Assembly: GCA_964461815.1 (NCBI GenBank)
Contig: CAYWVF010000004.1
Location: 1-64,000, forward strand
Direction of reading: 5' to 3'
Origin: JAAZBA01 sp964461815
GTDB taxonomy: Bacteria; Bacillota; Clostridia; Oscillospirales; QAMX01
DNA: 64,000 nt
How positions within the stretch are numbered: position 1 is the first letter of the stretch; every line of letters starts with the position of its first letter. Of the stretch, positions 50,355-57,595 are shown piece after piece. Both the position numbers and the translations under genes were made by a program. Under the pieces are notes generated by a model. It was given only the letters and a program-made list of their open reading frames with translations, was not told the origin of the DNA and searched no databases.

Positions 50355-51449
50355 ATGAAATTTATTAATCCAATCGATGGCCATATGCTTTCTAATATTT
50401 CCGGTGATATTATAGATTCCGCACTTTATATTGATGTGGAGTTAGCTGCCGAAGCGGGAAAAAATATCGAGATAAATACAGTGCCGACTGTCGAAAAAAA
50501 CGGCATATACACAGCAAAAGTACCGCTCTACGGTTATCGCAATACGCTTGAAGCTGTGAATAAGGATACGGATGAAAAGGTTGCGATCGGCGTTTACTGG
50601 CTCAAAAAGGCAGCAAAAAAATATGCTCTTTCCGTTGACGATAACATTTTCTTCCTCTATGATATCACAAAGAATAAGGATGTATACAAATCTATTTTTG
50701 ATAATCCATATCTTGCAGTATATAAAAAGGCTCATGATCTTTACGGCACAAAGGTCAGAATCAATCTGTTCTATGAGATAGACAAGACGTATGCAGCGCA
50801 ATTTGAGCCGTTTGATCTTTCAATGATGACAGATAAGTTTAAGAATGAATGGATCGCAAACTCGGACTGGCTGCATCTTGCATTCCACGCATGGACAGAA
50901 TTCCCTGACTCTCCGTATTTGAATACGACCTATGAGAAGCTCAGACATGATTATCTTGCTGTAACAAATGAGATCAAACGATTTGCCGGTGAAGAAGTGA
51001 TAGAGCGTGGAACGACATTCCACTGGGGTGCTTCAAACCGTACCGGCGTTCGTGCAGCCAGAGCTGAGGGGATAGGTCTGCTTATGAGCTATATGGAGCA
51101 TGATGGTCACGGAAATACGCTTGTCAGCTATTATATGACTCCTGAAGAGATCGATAATGCAAATGTCTACGGCTTCTGGAAGGATCATTCCGAGGATATT
51201 ATATTCGGTAAGATCGATGCTGTTTTAAATACTCAGCCGTGCGAGGAGAATATCAGAACATTAGAGGAATCACTCAAAAAATATCCTAAGAAGGGATATA
51301 TTGAGATCATGATACATGAGCAGTACTTCTATCCATTCTATTTTGCGCATATTCCCGAATACGATCAGCGTATTCTTACCGCATGTAAATGGTGTGCTGA
51401 GCATGGTTATGAGGGTTCGTTCTCATCTGATGTTGTGTATGAGGACTAA
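50355..51449 (+). CDS. Tandem paralogue 3 of the same unknown family
   Basis: 364 residues, no signal peptide. It keeps LSVDDNIFF, DKFKNEWIANSDWLHLAFHAW, FHWGAS and HEQYFYPFYF, but the segment before DKF reads FYEIDKTYAAQFEPFDLSMM rather than ECPEFGGFDLTQM, so the active-site rim differs and a shifted specificity is likely. AAGGAG stands 11 bases before the ATG. Its stop overlaps the radical SAM start (TAATG), so these two are translationally linked. Confidence 0.6.
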   Translation: MKFINPIDGHMLSNISGDIIDSALYIDVELAAEAGKNIEINTVPTVEKNGIYTAKVPLYGYRNTLEAVNKDTDEKVAIGVYWLKKAAKKYALSVDDNIFFLYDITKNKDVYKSIFDNPYLAVYKKAHDLYGTKVRINLFYEIDKTYAAQFEPFDLSMMTDKFKNEWIANSDWLHLAFHAWTEFPDSPYLNTTYEKLRHDYLAVTNEIKRFAGEEVIERGTTFHWGASNRTGVRAARAEGIGLLMSYMEHDGHGNTLVSYYMTPEEIDNANVYGFWKDHSEDIIFGKIDAVLNTQPCEENIRTLEESLKKYPKKGYIEIMIHEQYFYPFYFAHIPEYDQRILTACKWCAEHGYEGSFSSDVVYED

Positions 51450-52333
51450 TGGTATTTATTTGTAATCAATGTCCCAGAAAATGTAACGCCGAGCGTCGCA
51501 AGCTGGATGGTGATGGTTATTGCCGTATGGGATATGCGCCGAAGCTCGCACGAGCGGCGTTGCATTTTTGGGAGGAACCATGTATAAGCGGAAGCAGAGG
51601 CTCCGGAACGGTATTTTTCTCGGGCTGCTCACTTGGATGTGTCTACTGTCAGAATTATGCTATAAGTCATGAAAATTATGGCAAGGTAGTAGATGTTTAC
51701 AGATTGGTTGACATTTTCAAAGAGCTTGAGCAGCTTGGAGCACACAATATCAATCTTGTAAACCCTACGCACTATACGCATGTTATTGCAAAAGCCTTTG
51801 AAAAGTATGTACCTGCCATCCCCGTAGTTTATAATTCATCGGGATATGATGATGCAGATGTGCTGCGAAGGCTGGATGGTATGATAAACATATATCTGCC
51901 TGATTTTAAGTATACCGATAGTGAATTATCCGCTAAATTATCAGGTGCAGCCGATTATTTTGAAGTGTCAGTGTCGGCAATAAAGGAGATGTATCGACAG
52001 GTAGGTAAATACATACTGGATGATGACGGTATGATGCAAAAAGGCGTTATCGTCAGGCATCTTGTATTACCGGGATATATTTCGAAATCGATAAATACCT
52101 TGAAATATATTAAGGATAATTTCCCCGAGGACATTTATGTAAGCATTATGGCACAATATACACCCGCAGGAGATGTAAAAAAATTCAAAACACTGGGAAG
52201 ACGGCTGAATAGCCGAGAGTATAGCAGGATCATTGATACCGTCGAAATGCTCGATTTAAAAAACGGATTTATCCAGGAGCTGTCAAGTGCAAAGGAAGAA
52301 TATATTCCCCCATTCGATCTTACAGGACTGTAA
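51449..52333 (+). CDS. PflA-like radical SAM protein (COG1313 type)
   Basis: Iron-sulfur/SAM enzyme. An N-terminal cysteine-rich start (CNQCPRKCNAERRKLDGDGYCRMG) precedes the radical SAM motif FSGCSLGCVYCQN near residue 54-66 (C-x3-C-x2-C). The later HNINLVNPTHY, NSSGYDD and IYLPDFKYTD blocks match the uncharacterised PflX group, related to pyruvate formate-lyase activases. No glycyl-radical enzyme gene lies nearby, so its partner is unknown. Complete at 294 residues. Confidence 0.88.
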   Translation: MVFICNQCPRKCNAERRKLDGDGYCRMGYAPKLARAALHFWEEPCISGSRGSGTVFFSGCSLGCVYCQNYAISHENYGKVVDVYRLVDIFKELEQLGAHNINLVNPTHYTHVIAKAFEKYVPAIPVVYNSSGYDDADVLRRLDGMINIYLPDFKYTDSELSAKLSGAADYFEVSVSAIKEMYRQVGKYILDDDGMMQKGVIVRHLVLPGYISKSINTLKYIKDNFPEDIYVSIMAQYTPAGDVKKFKTLGRRLNSREYSRIIDTVEMLDLKNGFIQELSSAKEEYIPPFDLTGL

Positions 52334-52336
52334 TTA

Positions 52337-52365
52337 TTGACAATGCAGATGCATTGTGCTAAAAT
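52337..52365 (+). promoter_or_regulatory. Promoter of the M55 peptidase operon
   Basis: TTGACA (52337-52342), 17-bp spacer and TAAAAT (52360-52365), with an extended TG. It is a start point of its own for the dppA-like/dehydrogenase/GNAT run. Confidence 0.85.
52340..52357. promoter_or_regulatory. Operator-like perfect dyad in the M55 promoter
   Basis: ACAATGCA-GA-TGCATTGT: an exact 8-bp inverted repeat with a two-base centre that overlaps the -35 and fills most of the spacer of the promoter. Binding here would block RNA polymerase, so a local repressor is expected. Confidence 0.75.
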
Positions 52366-52398
52366 TAGTTATCTTACTTGTATGAAGGGATTGATAAT

Positions 52399-53184
52399 AT
52401 GAATATCTATATTATGGTAGACCTTGAGGGTATCAGTGGTATTTATGATCGCGAGCAGGTGACGCCGGCAGGTCGTAGATTTAACGAAGCTCGTGAATAT
52501 ATGACAGCCGATATAAATGTATGTGTTGAAGCATGTAAGGAAATGGGTGTTGAAAAAGTATATGTCAGAGACTGCCATGGCGGAGGCTATACGGCGATCT
52601 ATGAAAAGCTAACACCTTTGGCTGATTACTATATTTTAGGCAATACAGGCACGGACAGATTTCCCGGATTGGATGATTGCGATGGAGTGATCCTTTTAGG
52701 TTATCACGCTATGGCAGGAACGAAGGGTGCATATCTTGAGCACTCCATGAGCTCTGCATCGATACAAAATTATTGGATAAACGGTAATGTCGCAGGAGAG
52801 ACGGCAATAGATGCCGGTATTGTAGGTGACTACGGAAAGCCTGTTATTATGGTTTCGGGCGATGATAAGCTTTGTAAAGAGGCAAAGGCACTGTTACCAT
52901 GGGTCATTACTGCTGAAGTGAAAAAAGGTATCACGTGGAATGGCGGCTTGCTTCTGCCACAACAAAAGGCTCATGCTGTTATACGTGAAAAGACAAAGGA
53001 AGCAATATCACGTATAAATGAGATGAAACCTCTTGTGTATGATAAACCGATACATTTTAAGGTCGAGCTGGTTGAGCGTGGCATACTTCCGGATACGTAT
53101 ACTAAGCCATATGCTACGATCATCGACGGACGTACGTATGAGGTTGTAGGTAATACTATGGAGGAAGCTCTTTTCAGAGCATAA
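52399..53184 (+). CDS. M55 family peptidase (DppA-like D-aminopeptidase)
   Basis: Zinc peptidase of the DppA family, which hydrolyses D-amino-acid peptides. It begins MNIYIMVDLEGISGIY with the metal Asp/Glu, then VYVRDCHGGGYTAI near residue 57, LLGYHAMAGTKGAYLEHSMSS near 100 and ETAIDAGIVGDYGKPVIMVSGDDKL near 134. ATG 52399 follows AAGGG by nine bases; a longer frame starts at an unlikely upstream ATG. About 261 residues. Cell-wall D-peptide turnover is the obvious source of substrate. Confidence 0.9.
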   Translation: MNIYIMVDLEGISGIYDREQVTPAGRRFNEAREYMTADINVCVEACKEMGVEKVYVRDCHGGGYTAIYEKLTPLADYYILGNTGTDRFPGLDDCDGVILLGYHAMAGTKGAYLEHSMSSASIQNYWINGNVAGETAIDAGIVGDYGKPVIMVSGDDKLCKEAKALLPWVITAEVKKGITWNGGLLLPQQKAHAVIREKTKEAISRINEMKPLVYDKPIHFKVELVERGILPDTYTKPYATIIDGRTYEVVGNTMEEALFRA

Positions 53185-53202
53185 ATTGAGGAGGAGAATA
53201 AT

Positions 53203-54270
53203 ATGTCAAATAAGCTTAGAGTAGCTGTCATAGGCTGCGGTGGTATTGCAACGTGGGCACATATGCCTGCATATGAGAATATGGACAACGTTGAGGTTGT
53301 CGCAATGTGCGATATAAAGAAAGACAAGGCTTTAAAGCTTGCTGAGAAGCATGGCGTTCCGACAGACAGAGTCTTTGAAGATTATCATGACGTTATTGCT
53401 CTGCCTGATGTAGATGCGATCGATATTTGTACACCGAACAAGTTCCATAGCATCATTGCTGTAGATGCACTCAATGCAGGTAAGCATGTATTTTCAGAAA
53501 AACCTGACGCAATAAGCGTAGAAGAAGCAAATAAAATGAAGGATGCTGCCGAAAAGAATGGCAAGATCCTGATGGTAATGAGAAATAACCGTCACAGCGC
53601 ACCGTCAAAGTTCCTCAAAAAATATATTGCAGAAGGAAATATGGGCGAGATATATGCAGGACGCTGCGGATGGCAGCGCACACGCGGAATACCGGGTAAA
53701 GGCGGATGGTTTACAACAAAGGAGCTGTCGGGTGGCGGTCCACTTATCGATCTCGGTGTTCATATGATCGACCTTTCGATATGGTTAATGGGTAATCCTA
53801 CTCCGGTCGCAGTCAGTGGCTCTACATATACAAAGTTTGCCGACACAAAGATATCCACATCGGAAAACTCCAGATTCGGTGAGATCGATGGTGAGGGTAC
53901 ATTTGATGTTGAAGACCTTGCTATGGGATTTATTAAATTCGATAACGGTGCTTGCTTGCAGATAGAATTTAGCTGGGCATCTAATGTTGATTGTGAAAAA
54001 CGCTATGTCGAGCTGCGCGGTACGAAAGCCGGAAGCAAATGGGAAGATGAAAAGGTTGAATTATATGGCGAAACCGGTGGAGAGTTTTGTGTAATGAAGC
54101 CTCAGATAAACGCAGGTATAGGAGGTCATGAGGCTAACTTGCGTCATTTCGCTGATGTTGTACTAAACGGTGCTAAGCCGGACTTCGAGCCGATACAGGG
54201 AGTTAATATGATAAAAATATTGCAGGCTATTTACGAATCTGCAAAAACAGGTAAAGAGGTCATTCTGTAA
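53203..54270 (+). CDS. Gfo/Idh/MocA family oxidoreductase 1
   Basis: NAD(P)-dependent sugar or inositol dehydrogenase fold. Rossmann start RVAVIGCGGIATWAHMPAY, the EKP motif FSEKPDAIS near residue 97 and the catalytic-domain sequence GGGPLIDLGVHMIDLSIWLMG near 177. 355 residues, complete. AGGAGGAG stands before the ATG. It follows the M55 gene by 18 bases. Sugar specificity unknown. Confidence 0.93.
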   Translation: MSNKLRVAVIGCGGIATWAHMPAYENMDNVEVVAMCDIKKDKALKLAEKHGVPTDRVFEDYHDVIALPDVDAIDICTPNKFHSIIAVDALNAGKHVFSEKPDAISVEEANKMKDAAEKNGKILMVMRNNRHSAPSKFLKKYIAEGNMGEIYAGRCGWQRTRGIPGKGGWFTTKELSGGGPLIDLGVHMIDLSIWLMGNPTPVAVSGSTYTKFADTKISTSENSRFGEIDGEGTFDVEDLAMGFIKFDNGACLQIEFSWASNVDCEKRYVELRGTKAGSKWEDEKVELYGETGGEFCVMKPQINAGIGGHEANLRHFADVVLNGAKPDFEPIQGVNMIKILQAIYESAKTGKEVIL

Positions 54271-54316
54271 TATTTTATCGATTTATCATTAAGCTTCAGA
54301 AAAAAGGATAGAAAAG

Positions 54317-54811
54317 ATGGATATAAGAAAAGCAAAAATAGATGATCTTGAGGCTTTGCTGGATATATATAACTATGAAATAATCCACGGAACGGCTACG
54401 TTTGATCTTCAGCCGAAGACGATGGATGAAAGAAAAGAATGGTTATATGAGCACAACATCGATAATCATCCGTTGTATGTTGCAGAAATAGATGGAAAGG
54501 TTGCAGGATATGTAAGTTTATCGACTTACCGTCCGAAGGAAGCATACAACGGCACGGTGGAGCTTTCTATCTACATAGGTCATAACTACAGAAATCGTGG
54601 GATCGCAAGTGCATTGATGGAATTTATCATACGTGAAGCTAAAAATGATCCGAGCATACATGTAATTATTTCTGTTATTACAGGTGGAAATAATGCAAGT
54701 ATAAAGCTTCATGAGAAGTTCGGTTTTACATATTGCGGTACCATAAAGGAAGTAGGATATAAATTCGGTCAATACAGAGATATATGTAATTACATATTGG
54801 AAGTCGAATAG
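54317..54811 (+). CDS. GNAT N-acetyltransferase, phosphinothricin-acetyltransferase type
   Basis: Acetyl-CoA-dependent N-acetyltransferase. The start MDIRKAKIDDLEALLDIYNYEI, TATFDLQP near residue 26, and the acetyl-CoA loop NYRNRGIASALMEF near 93 mark the Pat/YncA branch, which acetylates amino groups of small molecules such as phosphinothricin, methionine sulfoximine or other amino acids. 164 residues. Last gene before the bidirectional terminator. Confidence 0.9.
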   Translation: MDIRKAKIDDLEALLDIYNYEIIHGTATFDLQPKTMDERKEWLYEHNIDNHPLYVAEIDGKVAGYVSLSTYRPKEAYNGTVELSIYIGHNYRNRGIASALMEFIIREAKNDPSIHVIISVITGGNNASIKLHEKFGFTYCGTIKEVGYKFGQYRDICNYILEVE

Positions 54812-54815
54812 TATG

Positions 54816-54849
54816 AAAGTGCTCAAGCCTATTTAAGCTTGAGCACTTT
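54816..54849. terminator. Bidirectional terminator
   Basis: AAAGTGCTCAAGC (54816-54828) pairs exactly with GCTTGAGCACTTT (54837-54849) around an 8-nt loop, with a T-run after it on the plus strand. It separates the GNAT gene (+) from the GntR gene (-). Confidence 0.9.
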
Positions 54850-54868
54850 TTAAATAATTAACACTGTA

Positions 54869-55534
54869 TTAACTGTCTAGACCGGAAAATAAATTTTCCT
54901 TTGCGTTCAAAATGTGTTCCTTTGCATATTTTTCGGCAAGATCTGCATTATGCTGACTTATAGCCTCGAGTATAGCCCTATGCTCCTGCACTGCGAGCTT
55001 TGCTCGACCTGTCGTTTTAAATGACATGGCTCGTGCTTTTTTTATATGATTATGGAAATTTGTGAGTGTTGATTTTAGCGGTCTGGAGCGAGATGTATCA
55101 TATATTATTTCGTGGAATTTTGTGTCAAGATGCCATACCTGTACGGTGTCGCCCTTGCTTACGTAAAACTCCTGAAGCTCTACAACTTCACGAAGCTCGT
55201 TTAGCTCTTCCTGGGTGATATTTTCCGCAGACCATCTTGCTGCGAGACCTTCAATCTGCATTCTTATAGTGTATATATCATCTATATCCTTTTTTGAAAC
55301 ACCTACAACAACAGCACCCTTATTCGGTATCATCTTTACCAGACCTTCGAGCTCAAGCTGACGAAGTGCTTCTCTTACGGGAGTACGGCTGACTCCAAGA
55401 CTGTTTGATAATTTTTGTTCTATCAAGCTGTCACCGGGAAGAAACACTTCATCTAATATCGCCTGCTCTATTTCCGTAAATACTCTTGCTCTAAGCGAAT
55501 TGTTGTCCTGCAAATTTACATCTATTTTTTCCAT
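54869..55534 (-). CDS. GntR family regulator, FCD domain
   Basis: Transcriptional regulator. The winged helix-turn-helix (about residues 10-75, LGVSRTPVREALRQLELEGLVKMI) is followed by a FadR-C-terminal (FCD) helical domain (about 80-215) that usually binds a carboxylate ligand or metal. 221 residues. It lies downstream of the iron-sulfur protein gene in one operon and is the only regulator in the accessory region, so it may act on the dyads at 46917, 52340 or 57540 (inference). Confidence 0.94.
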   Translation of the reverse strand: MEKIDVNLQDNNSLRARVFTEIEQAILDEVFLPGDSLIEQKLSNSLGVSRTPVREALRQLELEGLVKMIPNKGAVVVGVSKKDIDDIYTIRMQIEGLAARWSAENITQEELNELREVVELQEFYVSKGDTVQVWHLDTKFHEIIYDTSRSRPLKSTLTNFHNHIKKARAMSFKTTGRAKLAVQEHRAILEAISQHNADLAEKYAKEHILNAKENLFSGLDS

Positions 55535-55561
55535 ACTGCTCCTCGTTTTATCTTACAGCAT

Positions 55562-56218
55562 TTATTTTAAAGGCTTACAGTTCCCCTTGCAAATACATCT
55601 TCCGCATACGGAACCTCGACCTATAAGTCTGTATTCTTTTTTCATGTAGTCACTGCACAGCTTTGGATCGAATATGTCCTCTCTTATTCCTGTCCATGCC
55701 CCACCCTTTATCGCACCGGCAGGACAATTGGTCACGCATACCATACAATCTGTACACATATCCTCGTAAATATGAATAGGCTTATCAAACAGACAATCGG
55801 TAAGGACTGTGCCTAGCCTGACTCTTGCACCATACCATCTATGGATAAATAGATTCGATCTTCCGACGTTCCCTAACCCTGCAAGATGTGCTGCTTTTTT
55901 GTGTGAATATACTCCGGAATATCCGTCCGGAGATACACTCTGAGAGGCTGCCACCGGAATGTACTTATATCCTTCATCCTGCAATATAAATCCGACACCT
56001 AATAGTATCCTATCTATAAATGCATTTACCTGACGATAATGATTAAAATATGTATGTGTAGGCCCGGAATCTATTCCGTCCATTATTGCATCCGAAAGAC
56101 GGACTACAATGCTGACAGCACCGCACAATCCATAAGCACCATCGTCAAGCGTTGTAAATCCAAAATCGGTAACAAGATTATCCTGAAGATATTTTGTTAT
56201 TCTTTCACGCACAGACAT
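55562..56218 (-). CDS. Short iron-sulfur protein of the QueG superfamily
   Basis: 218 residues with the QueG-like blocks KKAAHLAGLGNVGRSNLFIHRWYGARVRLGTVLTD (about 121-155) and two [4Fe-4S] cysteine sets (CTDCMVCVTNCP near 168; RGSVCGRCICKGNC at the C-terminus). It is much shorter than QueG: the C-terminal HEAT-like domain is absent and the segment holding QueG's catalytic Asp does not align. So it is best called a 4Fe-4S double-cluster protein of unknown reductive function. Promoter at 56242-56270; the GntR gene follows 28 bases later. Confidence 0.8.
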   Translation of the reverse strand: MSVRERITKYLQDNLVTDFGFTTLDDGAYGLCGAVSIVVRLSDAIMDGIDSGPTHTYFNHYRQVNAFIDRILLGVGFILQDEGYKYIPVAASQSVSPDGYSGVYSHKKAAHLAGLGNVGRSNLFIHRWYGARVRLGTVLTDCLFDKPIHIYEDMCTDCMVCVTNCPAGAIKGGAWTGIREDIFDPKLCSDYMKKEYRLIGRGSVCGRCICKGNCKPLK

Positions 56219-56241
56219 TGAATAGCCTCCGTTTCCATATT

Positions 56242-56280
56242 ATTTTACATCTTTTTTTATTTTTTTGCAAGATGTAAAAT
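56242..56280 (-). promoter_or_regulatory. Promoter and 12-bp inverted repeat of the iron-sulfur/GntR operon
   Basis: On the minus strand: TTGCAA (56270-56265), 17-bp spacer, TAAAAT (56247-56242). Two arms of a perfect 12-bp inverted repeat (ATTTTACATCTT 56242-56253; AAGATGTAAAAT 56269-56280) cover the -10 and the upstream edge of the -35. The repeat may be an autoregulatory site of the GntR protein. Confidence 0.7.
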
Positions 56281-56320
56281 GAACTTTTTCTCAAAAAAAT
56301 GAAATTATTCTCAGATGCAC

Positions 56321-56364
56321 AAAAACAAAAATTAATGCACTGAGTTTTCAGTGCATTAATTTTG
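56321..56364 (-). terminator. Terminator after dehydrogenase 2
   Basis: A perfect 16-bp stem (56328-56343 with 56348-56363) around a GTTT loop, followed by TTTTTGTTTTT on the minus strand. It directly follows the stop codon of the dehydrogenase. Confidence 0.9.
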
Positions 56365-56365
56365 A

Positions 56366-57412
56366 TTATTCCTTAAATTCTATTACCTGATTCAATTTGT
56401 CTGATTCAAAGGAAGCTTCCATAACACGCATGACACGCATCATTTCGTCATGCTTGATAAGCTGCTCTTCTTTGCCGTCAATAGCCTTGCATATATTTCT
56501 GTAGAAATCATGTACATCGGGCGTTGGACACGGTACACCGCGTGTGATTATGGAATCATCATTTCTCGGAGCCATTGTTTTTGTAAGACCTGCTGCTGTT
56601 TTTACAGGAATAACGTCCTTCTCATCCCATTTGTCGCAGCATACGATCTTACCGTCTTCACATTTCCATTCGGGGATGATCGCAGTGCCGTTAGTTCCCT
56701 GCATATACCATCTCGGCATGTTGATAAAGTTGCTTGTACCTACTTCGACATGAACGACTTTACCGCTTTCAAATGTGATATCCATCTTGAATCCATCATC
56801 TACCTCGTAGTTTGTGATGTGATCCATTTTTGCATATATGAACTTTATCTTTTCATCAACCATTTGGAGTATCTGATCGAGCAGATGAACGCCCCAGTCA
56901 AGCATCATACCGCCACCGTGTTCCTTTTTGCCACGCCAATCTCCAGGAATGCCACGTGAACCGTGTACTCTTGATTCGATGTTGAAAATTTCACCGAGAA
57001 CACCGCTGTTGTATACTTCCTTCATTGACAGAAAATCAGCATCCCAACGACGATTCTGATGTACTGTAAACAGCTTGCCGTATTTCTTTGATGCATCTAT
57101 CATGTCCTGAAGATCGGAGCTGCAAACCGTAACAGGCTTTTCGGATATCATGTTTTTGCCAGCCTTAAGACCGCTTATAACGATTTCCTTATGTACATCA
57201 TTCGGGGTAGCTACAGTAATAAGATCTATGGTACTGTCATTTAATACCTCATCCAGGGACTTATATGTATATATGCCTTTAGAAGCAGCATATTCACGAC
57301 GTTCTTCTTTAATATCATATATGCCTGCAAGTTCTACGACATCACTCTTGCGTGCATATTCACCGTGCCAATTTCCCATTCCACCAAAGCCTACAATTGC
57401 CAGACGTTTCAT
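56366..57412 (-). CDS. Gfo/Idh/MocA family oxidoreductase 2
   Basis: Second NAD(P)-dependent dehydrogenase of this family in the region. Rossmann start RLAIVGFGGMGNWHGEYAR, ISEKPVTVC near residue 95, and KEHGGGMMLDWGVHLLDQIL near 165 with the catalytic His. Start ATG 57412 follows GAGGTG (product about 348 residues). Not closely related to oxidoreductase 1. Monocistronic: own promoter and terminator, divergent from the nucleoside-hydrolase gene. Confidence 0.92.
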   Translation of the reverse strand: MKRLAIVGFGGMGNWHGEYARKSDVVELAGIYDIKEERREYAASKGIYTYKSLDEVLNDSTIDLITVATPNDVHKEIVISGLKAGKNMISEKPVTVCSSDLQDMIDASKKYGKLFTVHQNRRWDADFLSMKEVYNSGVLGEIFNIESRVHGSRGIPGDWRGKKEHGGGMMLDWGVHLLDQILQMVDEKIKFIYAKMDHITNYEVDDGFKMDITFESGKVVHVEVGTSNFINMPRWYMQGTNGTAIIPEWKCEDGKIVCCDKWDEKDVIPVKTAAGLTKTMAPRNDDSIITRGVPCPTPDVHDFYRNICKAIDGKEEQLIKHDEMMRVMRVMEASFESDKLNQVIEFKE

Positions 57413-57450
57413 TATATTCACCTCATGTAACTGTTTTTTATTCCACATAT

Positions 57451-57479
57451 ATTATCGTTGTTTTTCGTGATATTGTCAA
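57451..57479 (-). promoter_or_regulatory. Promoter of dehydrogenase 2
   Basis: On the minus strand: TTGACA (57479-57474), 17-bp spacer, GATAAT (57456-57451), about 39 bases before the ATG at 57412. Confidence 0.85.
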
Positions 57480-57511
57480 GGAATTTCTTTTATCTATTAT
57501 ATTCATATTTG

Positions 57512-57540
57512 TTGACAATAAATTTACACTTTGATATAAT
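57512..57540 (+). promoter_or_regulatory. Consensus promoter of the nucleoside-hydrolase gene
   Basis: Perfect TTGACA (57512-57517), 17-bp spacer and perfect TATAAT (57535-57540). The two divergent promoters lie back to back within 90 bases. Confidence 0.92.
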
Positions 57541-57556
57541 ATTAGACAATCTAATA
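57540..57556. promoter_or_regulatory. Operator-like dyad at the nucleoside-hydrolase transcription start
   Basis: TATTAGA-CAA-TCTAATA, an exact 7-bp inverted repeat directly after the -10, where transcription should begin. A bound repressor would stop initiation. Confidence 0.7.
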
Positions 57557-57595
57557 CCGCTATTAATATGTATACGACATTATGAGGTGAATAAA

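Noticed and set aside
57458..57595. Longer nucleoside-hydrolase N-terminus
   Set aside because: The extra 46 codons contain the promoter (57512-57540) and its operator-like dyad; ATG 57596 has the ribosome site.
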